Shown here one piece after another: positions 1 through 5,687 of a stretch of 8,567 nt of DNA. The DNA comes from Methylobacteriaceae bacterium (lineage in GTDB: Bacteria > Pseudomonadota > Alphaproteobacteria > Rhizobiales > Beijerinckiaceae), in contig JAFAPJ010000607.1 of the NCBI GenBank assembly GCA_019247255.1, forward strand, positions 1 through 8,567. Reading direction: 5' to 3'. The translations under genes and the position numbers were made by a program. Within the stretch, counting starts at the first letter, position 1; each line of letters opens with the position of its first letter. The notes below the pieces were generated by a model, which saw only the letters and a list, made by a program, of their open reading frames with translations, ran no database searches and was not told where the DNA came from.

Positions 1-639
1 GGGATCGTGGACGAAGTTCGCGTAGCGTTCGGGATGCCAGCCCTCGATCCCGATCGCGAGCGGGATCAGCGCCAGGCCGCCGAGAAACGTCTCCCAGAAC
101 GCGATCGACGCCGGCGGCAGCTCACGCACGAGCGGACGCGAGATGACGGCCCCCCAGGCATGGGACGCGGTCCCGATCGCGACCGAGACGAGACCAGGCA
201 CGGCGCTCGCGTCCTCGAGGCCCGACATCTGCGGCAGGAACAGAACTGCGAGCCCGACGATGCCGAGCCCGACGGCGGCGATCCGCGGCGGGGTGATCCG
301 CTCCTCCCCATAAGCCGCGCCGATGAGCGCGATCAGGATCGGCATGGACGAGAAGTTGATGATGGCCGACAGCCCCGACGGCGCGTGCGCGACGCCCCAG
401 AACACGGCCGCGTAGCAGCCCGTCGTGATGAGAAGGCTCGCGGCGACGAGCCTCGCGGGCTGGCGCGTACGGAGGGACGCGCCGGTCAGCCGCGCGTACG
501 CGAAGAACAGGAGCCCGGCCAGGACGAAGCGGCAGGCCGCGACCGAGATCGGCGACATGGCCGCAGCCGCCATCTTGGTGGGCAACCAGGTCAGGCCCCA
601 GATCAGGCACATGGCCGCGAAGGCAAGGAGATGGGTCAC
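1..639 (-). CDS. DMT-family (EamA) inner-membrane transporter, C-terminus cut by window edge
   Basis: This gene encodes a multi-helix inner-membrane permease of the drug/metabolite transporter superfamily; its substrate cannot be told from the sequence. The 213 visible codons start with VTHLLAFAAMCLIWGLTWLP, where the WG-x-T-W stretch in helix 1 is typical of the first EamA repeat. Further hydrophobic segments follow: FVLAGLLFFAYARL, a helix with LLITTGCYAAVFWGVA, SAIINFSSMPILIALIGAAY (the PSxLSAI/N region common in EamA proteins), and IAAVGLGIVGLAVLFLP. The second EamA repeat begins near residue 154 with the SHAWGAVISRPL region. Family members have about 290-300 residues and ten helices, so roughly 80 are missing beyond position 1. 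I chose the GTG at 639 because AAAGG (646-650, minus strand) precedes it by 6 nt; the frame stays open further upstream, but that sequence is arginine-rich and unlike a membrane segment. The gene is transcribed away from the next one. Confidence 0.88.
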   Translation of the reverse strand, partial: MTHLLAFAAMCLIWGLTWLPTKMAAAAMSPISVAACRFVLAGLLFFAYARLTGASLRTRQPARLVAASLLITTGCYAAVFWGVAHAPSGLSAIINFSSMPILIALIGAAYGEERITPPRIAAVGLGIVGLAVLFLPQMSGLEDASAVPGLVSVAIGTASHAWGAVISRPLVRELPPASIAFWETFLGGLALIPLAIGIEGWHPERYANFVHDP

Positions 640-786
640 GAGGCGCCTTTCGGGCCGGCGATCCGGCTTGCGCGTGCGGCCGCGTCGCAGCACGGCCCCT
701 TGGAGATGGCGTCCAAGATCGACTAACCTGACCCCGCGTGGGCCCAGGGAGCCGCGCCGATCGCATCCGAGGAGCTTCCTGACCAC
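640..786. promoter_or_regulatory. Divergent intergenic region with a candidate operator dyad
   Basis: This 147-bp gap separates the leftward transporter from the rightward membrane-protein unit, so it should hold both promoters. The clearest structure is a perfect 6-bp inverted repeat, CTTGGA-N7-TCCAAG, at 699-717. Its size suits binding by a dimeric repressor or activator. A shorter perfect palindrome, TGGGCCCA, lies at 739-746 but is unremarkable at this GC content. GAGGAG at 769-774 is the likely ribosome binding site for the gene at 787, although its 12-nt spacer is long. I could not identify convincing -35/-10 boxes. The operator role is inferred from position and symmetry only. Confidence 0.35.
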
Positions 787-1989
787 ATGGCGGACGCCGT
801 CATCCCCATTCCGCAAAGCCCCCGTGCGGCGCGCGAAGCGGCCCGCCGCGCCCGCGATCTAGAACGCGGCTATGCGATCTCGCACAAGCGTCTCGCTCTC
901 GCTTTCGCGGCCGAGGGCGCGATCGTCGCGACCTCGCTTGCCGGCGCCTGGCTCTTCGCCAGCATCTACAACGGCGGGGACCGGCTCGCGTTCTGGATGA
1001 TGATGCTGGCGCCGGTCGCCTACGCGGTGATCGAGTTCAGCCGCGTGCCGCTCGCGGTCTCCATCCGGACGCAGCGATCGACGATCCTCAGGATCGTCGC
1101 GGCGCTCGGCGTCGCGGGCGCGGCGCTCGTGACCGTGAAGTCCATCTCCCAGCTCGGCGAGATCATGTTCCGCCCCCGCCTCACGGAGGCAGCGCGCGCC
1201 CACCAGGTCTTTCTCGACGCCAGGAACGCGCAGGGCACCCTCGACCGCCAGATCGCGGATGCCGACGCGGTCGTGACGCAGCGTACGCAGCAGCTCGCGG
1301 AGGCCGAGGCGCGGGTCAAGGCGGCGAACACCGAGCTCGGCGCCCTGCCGCCGCAACGCTGCTTCCGGGTGAGCTCGACGACGCCGGACGGACGGCGCGT
1401 GCAATCGACCCGCTGCAACACGGACCCCCGCACGGAGACCATGAAGACGAGCCTCGGAGCCGCCACCAAGGACCGGCAGGAGGCCTCGCAGCGGCTCGAC
1501 GCCGCGCGGGTCGAGCGCGCCAAGCTCGATCGGCAGGCCGTCGATCGCCGCGTCAGCGAGCTTGAGGTCGCCTATCGCGACGCGATCACGCGCTCGCAGC
1601 TCCATTCCTTCACCGCCATGGTGTTCGGGAAGGACCCGACCCAGGTGACGGACGAGGAGATCCACCGCTTCCTGTTCATCTTCGTCTTCGTGCCGGCGAT
1701 CGGCGCATCGCTCGCGTCCACGCTTCTCGCCCTGACCGCGATCGAGCGGGTGCGCGAGGAGGACGACGTCGTGCTCGACGAGAGCGCCGGGTCCTTCATC
1801 CTCGAGCCCTTCGCGGAGGAGATCATTCGTCAGGCCCGCGCCGAGGCCGAGCGCTCGGCCGCCTCGGCGATCGAGCGGGCGAGGCCGGCCGCAACCGTGG
1901 CGAGCCCGCAGCCGGCGGCGGCTGTCGGGGCAGCGGGCGGCCCGGCGATCGCCGGCGCCCCGCTCCGGGTCGTCGAATCCGGGCGCTGA
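787..1989 (+). CDS. Unrecognised four-helix membrane protein with a periplasmic coiled coil
   Basis: I do not recognise this 400-residue protein. Hydrophobic segments lie at about 36-60, 67-84, 100-120 and 294-316. The arginine-rich N-terminus and the basic 86-102 loop suggest a cytoplasmic N-terminus. That would put residues 121-293 in the periplasm and the acidic, then Ala/Pro-rich tail (about 318-400) in the cytoplasm. The periplasmic part is strongly helical and charged, with heptad-like stretches on either side of a short non-helical segment holding C192 and C210, which could form a disulphide. The layout (helices, long coiled coil, last helix, tail) recalls the DUF4407 group, but I see no decisive motif, so this is only a topological resemblance. 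The ATG at 787 follows GAGGAG at 769-774. The next gene starts 3 bp after the stop, which suggests co-translation and possibly a complex. Confidence 0.8.
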   Translation: MADAVIPIPQSPRAAREAARRARDLERGYAISHKRLALAFAAEGAIVATSLAGAWLFASIYNGGDRLAFWMMMLAPVAYAVIEFSRVPLAVSIRTQRSTILRIVAALGVAGAALVTVKSISQLGEIMFRPRLTEAARAHQVFLDARNAQGTLDRQIADADAVVTQRTQQLAEAEARVKAANTELGALPPQRCFRVSSTTPDGRRVQSTRCNTDPRTETMKTSLGAATKDRQEASQRLDAARVERAKLDRQAVDRRVSELEVAYRDAITRSQLHSFTAMVFGKDPTQVTDEEIHRFLFIFVFVPAIGASLASTLLALTAIERVREEDDVVLDESAGSFILEPFAEEIIRQARAEAERSAASAIERARPAATVASPQPAAAVGAAGGPAIAGAPLRVVESGR

Positions 1990-1992
1990 ACC

Positions 1993-2619
1993 GTGGAGCT
2001 TCCGGCAACAGCCGAAAATCGCGTCCTCGCGAACGCCGTCAACGCGCGGATCAAGTCCGAGGCGCGGCGCCAGAACGCGCAGGCCGCCTTCTGGCGGCTG
2101 CTCGGCTGGGGAGCGCTGGCGCTCCTCTCGGGCGCCGGCATCGGGGCCGCCTGCTACGGCTACGCCTACCTGCACCCGCCGAACTCGACCGAGAACGTCG
2201 CGAAGGTCGTGGCCGAGGCGCTGTCCGCCGTGACCTTCAAGACGGAGGGCACGGTGAAGCTCGATCCGGAGGCGAAGCTCGCGCTCGCGACGCGCTCCGA
2301 TATCCCTACGCCGACGCCGGCGCAGCTCGGCGCCGGCGCGACGCCCGAATCGAAGGCGACGGTGCTCACGAACTTCACGGTCTTCAAGAACGTGCCCTTC
2401 GGGCAGGGCCAGGTCGTGACGGGCTGGAACTTCTCCTCCGGCGAGCAGAAGACGCCCAACCACCAGTATTGCTACTATTCCGAGCAGCTCGACGGCACCT
2501 CCAAGGTCACGATCGACCTCGGCGAGAACGGCCGCGCCCTGCCGGTGACTCGCAATCGCACGAGCATCGATCCGACCCTCGCCGTGGCGAACTGCGTGTG
2601 GTTCAAGGGCTCGATCTAG
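1993..2619 (+). CDS. Unrecognised single-pass membrane protein with a periplasmic domain
   Basis: This 208-residue protein is not one I recognise. A hydrophilic, basic N-terminus (about 1-35) is followed by one hydrophobic helix at about 36-59, so most of the chain (60-208) should lie in the periplasm. The periplasmic part has a beta-rich look: alternating hydrophobic residues, a VVTGWNFSSGEQ segment, a Tyr-rich QYCYYSEQ segment, and a C-terminal NCVWFKGSI. Its two cysteines, C160 and C201, could form a disulphide. The start is a GTG only 3 bp after the upstream stop and lacks a good Shine-Dalgarno sequence, so it is probably translated by coupling to the upstream membrane protein. The simplest reading is that the two are partners in the inner membrane, one giving a periplasmic coiled coil and the other a small globular domain. 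No function is proposed. Confidence 0.78.
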   Translation: MELPATAENRVLANAVNARIKSEARRQNAQAAFWRLLGWGALALLSGAGIGAACYGYAYLHPPNSTENVAKVVAEALSAVTFKTEGTVKLDPEAKLALATRSDIPTPTPAQLGAGATPESKATVLTNFTVFKNVPFGQGQVVTGWNFSSGEQKTPNHQYCYYSEQLDGTSKVTIDLGENGRALPVTRNRTSIDPTLAVANCVWFKGSI

Positions 2620-2659
2620 CCGGGGCGTTCCGCCGCCGGCCAAGCTCGGGACGGACCGC

Positions 2660-3088
2660 GTGACCCTCACCCTCGACCAGGCCCAGACCCTCATTCGCGG
2701 CGCGCTCGACGAGGCCGGCCGGCGCAGCCTGAAGCCGCTCGCGGTCGTGGTGCTCGACCCCCGGGGCGCGATCAAGGCGCTGGCCTCGCAGGACGGGACC
2801 TCGCTTGCCCGCGAGAAGATCGCGTACGGGAAGGCGTACGGGGCGCTCGCCATGGGGCTCGGATCGCGCGCGCTTCATCGCCGGGCGGAGGAGCAGCCCT
2901 ATTTCGTCCAGGCGGTGAACGGGCTCGTCGGGGGCGCGCTCGTGCCGGTGCCGGGCGGCGTGCTCGTGCGGGACGCGTCCGGCGCCCTCCTCGGCGCCGT
3001 GGGCATCTCGGGCGACACGTCGGACAACGACGAGGCGGCGGCGCTCGCGGGGATCGCGGCGGCGGGCCTCTCGGGCGAGACCGGCTGA
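2660..3088 (+). CDS. GlcG/HbpS-family protein (PF03928-type)
   Basis: This small soluble protein (142 residues) belongs to the GlcG/HbpS family, some of whose members bind heme (HbpS) or are encoded with glycolate oxidase (GlcG). The family pattern is clear: an N-terminal helix, then AVVVLDPRGAIKALASQDGT, then a helix with KAYGALAMGLGSR, then LVPVPGGVLVRDASGALLGA leading into VGISGDTSDNDEAAALAGIA. Length is normal for the family, and there is no signal peptide, so it should be cytosolic. The GTG start at 2660 lies 40 bp after the previous stop, with a weak purine stretch (GACGGA) just upstream. It points the same way as the two membrane-protein genes and may share their transcript. No glycolate oxidase gene is nearby. 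Family membership is secure; heme binding is not shown by the sequence. Confidence 0.85.
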   Translation: MTLTLDQAQTLIRGALDEAGRRSLKPLAVVVLDPRGAIKALASQDGTSLAREKIAYGKAYGALAMGLGSRALHRRAEEQPYFVQAVNGLVGGALVPVPGGVLVRDASGALLGAVGISGDTSDNDEAAALAGIAAAGLSGETG

Positions 3089-3102
3089 GGCTCGGCTCAG
3101 CC
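3083..3102. terminator. GC hairpin between convergent genes, probably a bidirectional terminator
   Basis: A perfect 7-bp inverted repeat, GGCTGAG-GCTCGG-CTCAGCC, lies between the convergent GlcG-like and TPR lipoprotein genes. Each arm contains the TGA stop of one gene: 3086-3088 on the plus strand and 3097-3099 read on the minus strand. With only 8 bp between the two coding regions there is little room for anything else. It lacks a U-run on either side, so it is not a classic intrinsic terminator; it may act with Rho or simply stabilise both 3' ends. The symmetry can be read directly, but the terminator role is inferred. Confidence 0.45.
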
Positions 3103-3900
3103 TCGGCGGGGGTTCGGCGCGCCGTCCCCGGCCGATTGGCGGATCGCCTTCCAGCTGTTCGACTGGCTGATCATCTTGCGGATCTGACCGAGGGTCTGGC
3201 TGGCGTCGGCGGCCGAGAGGTCGCGTCGGAGCACCGCCTCGGCCTCCGCGAACTTGCCCTTGAGGCCGAGCACGAGCGCGTAGTTCTGGCGCACGCGCGC
3301 GTCGGCCCGCGGATCGGCGGCCGCGCCGCGCAGGATCGTCTCCGCCTCGTCGAGCTTGCGGGCGAGCGCGTAGGAGAGGCCCTGGTTCGACAGGACCGAC
3401 GGCTCGCCCGGCACGATCTTCAGGGCGGCCGCGTAATAGCCCTGCGCGGCGTCGAACTCCCCGAGCTGGTCGGCGACCGTGCCCTGCACGGAGAGGATCC
3501 GCCAATCGGGCCGCTCGGGCAGGTGCGCGCGGGCCAGGACGTCGCTCGCTTCCTTGTAGCGTCCCGCATCGACCAGGAGCTTGCCGTAGGCGCCGAGCAC
3601 GGCGAGGTCGCGCGGATTGCGGATCGCGACCTGCTGCAGGACGGCAAGCGCCTGGGGCGATTGGTTGAGCGCGCGCAGGACCCGAGCGTATTCGAGCGCG
3701 GTCGGGACGTCGTTCGGGTTGCTGTCGTAGCGATGTCCGAGCGCCTCCGAAGCGGCGCGCAGCTCGGCGTCCGACTTGCCGGCGACGCCGGCGCTGAGCG
3801 ACCCTGTCGTGTCCGGGCTTCGGGACAGGCAGCCGCCGAGGCTCACGGCGAGCGCGGCCGCCGCGACGAGGTTCAGCGTTTGCCGGAACCCGAGCCTCAT
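3097..3900 (-). CDS. TPR-repeat lipoprotein, TadD-like
   Basis: This 267-residue protein is a predicted lipoprotein. A basic start (MRLGFRQ) and hydrophobic stretch lead to the lipobox LGGC, with C24 as the lipidated residue. Mature residues from about 44 onward form consecutive helix pairs with tetratricopeptide character, including ALEYARVLRALNQSPQALAVL, GAYGKLLVDAGRYKEASDVL, VQGTVADQLGEFDAAQGYYA, SNQGLSYALARKLDEAETIL and QNYALVLGLKGKFAEAEAVL. The small residues at TPR positions 8, 20 and 27 are visible in several of them. Size and layout match TadD-type TPR lipoproteins of Flp/Tad pilus systems, but no other tad gene is in this window, so a pilus role is only a possibility. TPR lipoproteins generally act as periplasmic or outer-membrane scaffolds. 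The ATG at 3900 follows a purine-rich GGGGGGAAG. The gene faces the GlcG-like gene and diverges from the aminopeptidase. Confidence 0.82.
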   Translation of the reverse strand: MRLGFRQTLNLVAAAALAVSLGGCLSRSPDTTGSLSAGVAGKSDAELRAASEALGHRYDSNPNDVPTALEYARVLRALNQSPQALAVLQQVAIRNPRDLAVLGAYGKLLVDAGRYKEASDVLARAHLPERPDWRILSVQGTVADQLGEFDAAQGYYAAALKIVPGEPSVLSNQGLSYALARKLDEAETILRGAAADPRADARVRQNYALVLGLKGKFAEAEAVLRRDLSAADASQTLGQIRKMISQSNSWKAIRQSAGDGAPNPRRG

Positions 3901-3977
3901 GACACTTCCCCCCGGACAGCTCCTCTCGCCGTAGATCGTTAACCCTAACGCGCCGTTAAGCGGCGCCCGGACCGACC
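3901..3977. promoter_or_regulatory. Divergent promoter region with an AT-rich GTTAAC patch and small hairpin
   Basis: This 77-bp gap must hold the promoters of the TPR lipoprotein (leftward) and the aminopeptidase (rightward). It includes a stretch at 3936-3960 that is AT-rich for this genome: the palindrome GTTAAC at 3938-3943, then TAACG-CGC-CGTTA at 3946-3958, a 5-bp stem with a 3-nt loop. TTAA occurs at 3939-3942 and 3956-3959. Such elements resemble half-sites of alphaproteobacterial regulators such as CtrA, but their 13-nt spacing does not fit the CtrA consensus TTAA-N7-TTAA. I call it only a candidate regulatory region. Confidence 0.35.
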
Positions 3978-5348
3978 ATGCTCGACCCTGCCCTCGCCCC
4001 CTCCCCGACGGACGACGCGATCCCGATCCACCTCGTGCGAGCGGCAGGGCTCGAGTCGCTCGAGCTGCCGGCCGCGGCCCGCGCCTTCGCGGCCGCGACC
4101 GGGTTCGACCCGAAGGCCGGCAAGCTCCTCGTCTGCCCGGACGGCGAGGGCCGCATGGCCTGCGTGCTCCTCGGCCTTGGCCCGGATGCCGATCCCTTCG
4201 CCGCCGGACGCCTCGCGACCGAGCTTCCGGCCGGGACCTACCGGTTCGCTGCCCCGCCGGACGACCCGGCGCTCGCGACGCTCGCCTTCCTGCTCGGGCG
4301 CTACCGCTTCACGCGCTACCGCGACCGCCCCGCCCCTGCGATCCGGCTCGTGCCGCCGGACGGGGCCGACCCCGCGGAGGCCACCCGGATCGCCGGGGCG
4401 GTCGCGATGGGTCGCGACCTCGTCAACATGCCGGCGAACGAGCTCGGACCCGACGGGATCGAGGAGGCGGCCCGCCGCCTCGCGGAACGGCACGGCGCCG
4501 CGATCTCGGCCATCGTCGGCGACGACCTCCTCGACGCGGATCTCCCGATGATCCACGCGGTCGGTCGGGCGTCCGACCGGGCGCCGCGCCTCATCGACCT
4601 CAGCTGGGGCGAGCCGGACGCGCCCCGCGTCACGATCGTCGGCAAGGGCGTCGCCTTCGATACCGGCGGTCTCGACATCAAGCCCTCGGCCGGCATGCTG
4701 CTCATGAAGAAGGATATGGGCGGCGCCGCCGCGGCGCTCGCGCTCTTCGACATGGTGATCGGAGCCCGGCTGCCCGTGCGGCTCAGGGTCCTGATCCCGG
4801 CCGTCGAGAACGCGATCTCGGGCAACGCCTTCCGGCCGGGCGACGTCCTGCGGAGCCGGGCCGGGCTCAGCGTCGAGATCGGCAACACGGACGCCGAAGG
4901 CCGGTTGATCCTCGCGGACGCGCTGACGCTCGCGGACGAGGAGGAGCCGGAGCTCCTCGTCGATTTCGCGACCCTCACCGGCGCGGCGCGCGTCGCGCTC
5001 GGGCCCGACCTGCCCCCGCTCTACACGGCCGACGAGGCGCTTGCGGCCGACCTCCTCCGGCTCGGGGCTGCCGTGAACGATCCAGTCTGGCGCATGCCGC
5101 TCTGGGCGCCCTACCGCCGCATGCTCGATTCGAAGGTCGCGGACACGAACAACGTCTCGTCGGGCGGCTTCGCGGGCTCGGTCACGGCGGCGCTCTTCCT
5201 TGCGCGCTTCGTGAAGGCCGCGCGGTCGTATGCCCATCTCGACATCTACGCCTGGACTCCGAGCGCGCGGCCGGGTCGGCCCGAGGGCGGCGAGGTGCAG
5301 GGCGCGCGGCTTCTCTACGCCTATCTGCGAGAGCGCTTCGGCCGCTGA
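3978..5348 (+). CDS. M17 leucyl aminopeptidase family protein
   Basis: This cytosolic two-metal aminopeptidase (456 residues) removes N-terminal residues from peptides. The C-terminal catalytic domain carries the whole M17 set: K223 and D228 in GKGVAFDTGG, D246 in KKDMGG, and D305 and E307 with R309 in the signature NTDAEGR. The spacings (5, 18, 59 and 2 residues) equal those of the metal and catalytic residues of E. coli PepA (K270, D275, D293, D352, E354), so the enzyme should be active. The N-terminal domain (about 1-150) is shorter than in PepA, as in many alphaproteobacterial paralogues, and M17 enzymes are normally hexameric. An in-frame TAA at 3957-3959 makes the ATG at 3978 the first ATG available; the upstream ribosome binding site is weak. 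The downstream NlpC/P60 gene suggests that the substrates may be cell-wall peptides rather than general peptides, which is inference. Confidence 0.93.
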   Translation: MLDPALAPSPTDDAIPIHLVRAAGLESLELPAAARAFAAATGFDPKAGKLLVCPDGEGRMACVLLGLGPDADPFAAGRLATELPAGTYRFAAPPDDPALATLAFLLGRYRFTRYRDRPAPAIRLVPPDGADPAEATRIAGAVAMGRDLVNMPANELGPDGIEEAARRLAERHGAAISAIVGDDLLDADLPMIHAVGRASDRAPRLIDLSWGEPDAPRVTIVGKGVAFDTGGLDIKPSAGMLLMKKDMGGAAAALALFDMVIGARLPVRLRVLIPAVENAISGNAFRPGDVLRSRAGLSVEIGNTDAEGRLILADALTLADEEEPELLVDFATLTGAARVALGPDLPPLYTADEALAADLLRLGAAVNDPVWRMPLWAPYRRMLDSKVADTNNVSSGGFAGSVTAALFLARFVKAARSYAHLDIYAWTPSARPGRPEGGEVQGARLLYAYLRERFGR

Positions 5349-5395
5349 AAGGACGTTGCGGGACGAGGTCGGACGGGTCCACATTCGCGGGATCA

Positions 5396-5403
5396 GGGAG
5401 GAG
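5396..5403 (+). promoter_or_regulatory. Strong ribosome binding site that fixes a GTG start
   Basis: GGGAGGAG ends 5 nt before the GTG at 5409 and supports that start for the small secreted protein. It is one of the two best Shine-Dalgarno sequences in the window, the other being the one before the urease gene. Confidence 0.75.
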
Positions 5404-5408
5404 CTGCC

Positions 5409-5675
5409 GTGATCCGCTCAAGCCTCGTCGCCGTCCTCGCGCTGGCCTCGGGCGCCGCGCTCGCCCAGCCCTGGGTCCCGTGCGAATGCCGCTATCGCGG
5501 CGAGCGTTTCGAGCTCGGCTCCGTGATGTGCCTCGCCGATCCGAACGGCGGCACGATGCTCGCGCGCTGCGACATGTCCCAGAACGTCACGACCTGGACG
5601 GTGCTGGGGAAGAGCTGCCCGAGTGCGCGGCTGAAGGGCGGCCCCGTCGCGCACCAATCCTCAACCGCGGGCTGA
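5409..5675 (+). CDS. Small secreted cysteine-containing protein of unknown function
   Basis: This 88-residue protein has a clear Sec signal peptide: MIRSS, a hydrophobic LVAVLALASGAALA core, and a likely cleavage after A19 (ALA|QP). The mature chain of about 69 residues has five cysteines (C25, C27, C41, C54, C70), so at most two disulphides can form and one cysteine is left over. C25 and C27 form a CxC pair right after the signal peptide. The GTG at 5409 is strongly supported by GGGAGGAG at 5396-5403 with a 5-nt spacer. The 60-bp gap after the aminopeptidase could hold a promoter, though I see no convincing one. The C40 peptidase gene starts 12 bp after its stop, so the two probably share a transcript. 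I do not recognise a family. Confidence 0.8.
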   Translation: MIRSSLVAVLALASGAALAQPWVPCECRYRGERFELGSVMCLADPNGGTMLARCDMSQNVTTWTVLGKSCPSARLKGGPVAHQSSTAG

Positions 5676-5687
5676 GACGATCAGCCG

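Noticed and set aside
7..726. 239-codon open frame on the plus strand at the left edge
   Set aside because: The minus strand encodes a clear EamA transporter here; the plus frame is Arg/Asp-rich with no hydrophobic or domain pattern.
706..726. Six-codon ATG-to-TAA mini-frame (MASKID) in the divergent region
   Set aside because: It could be a leader peptide, but it has no properly spaced ribosome binding site and no attenuator-like structure after it.
739..746. Perfect 8-bp palindrome TGGGCCCA
   Set aside because: Short GC palindromes are common at this base composition, and it does not extend outward.
859..2853. 664-codon open frame on the minus strand opposite the two membrane-protein genes
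   Set aside because: The translation is Arg/Gly/Asp-rich with no domain pattern, as expected of a GC-rich antisense shadow. The plus-strand frames have signal-like and membrane features and coupled starts.
3136..3942. 268-codon open frame on the plus strand opposite the TPR lipoprotein
   Set aside because: The minus strand has a lipobox and TPR repeats; the plus frame has neither signal nor domain features.
3939..3959. Possible CtrA binding site
   Set aside because: The two TTAA elements are 13 nt apart rather than 7, so the consensus is not met.
3945..5384. 479-codon open frame on the minus strand opposite the aminopeptidase
   Set aside because: The plus strand carries the complete M17 catalytic set, and the minus frame is low-complexity Arg/Glu/Gly-rich.
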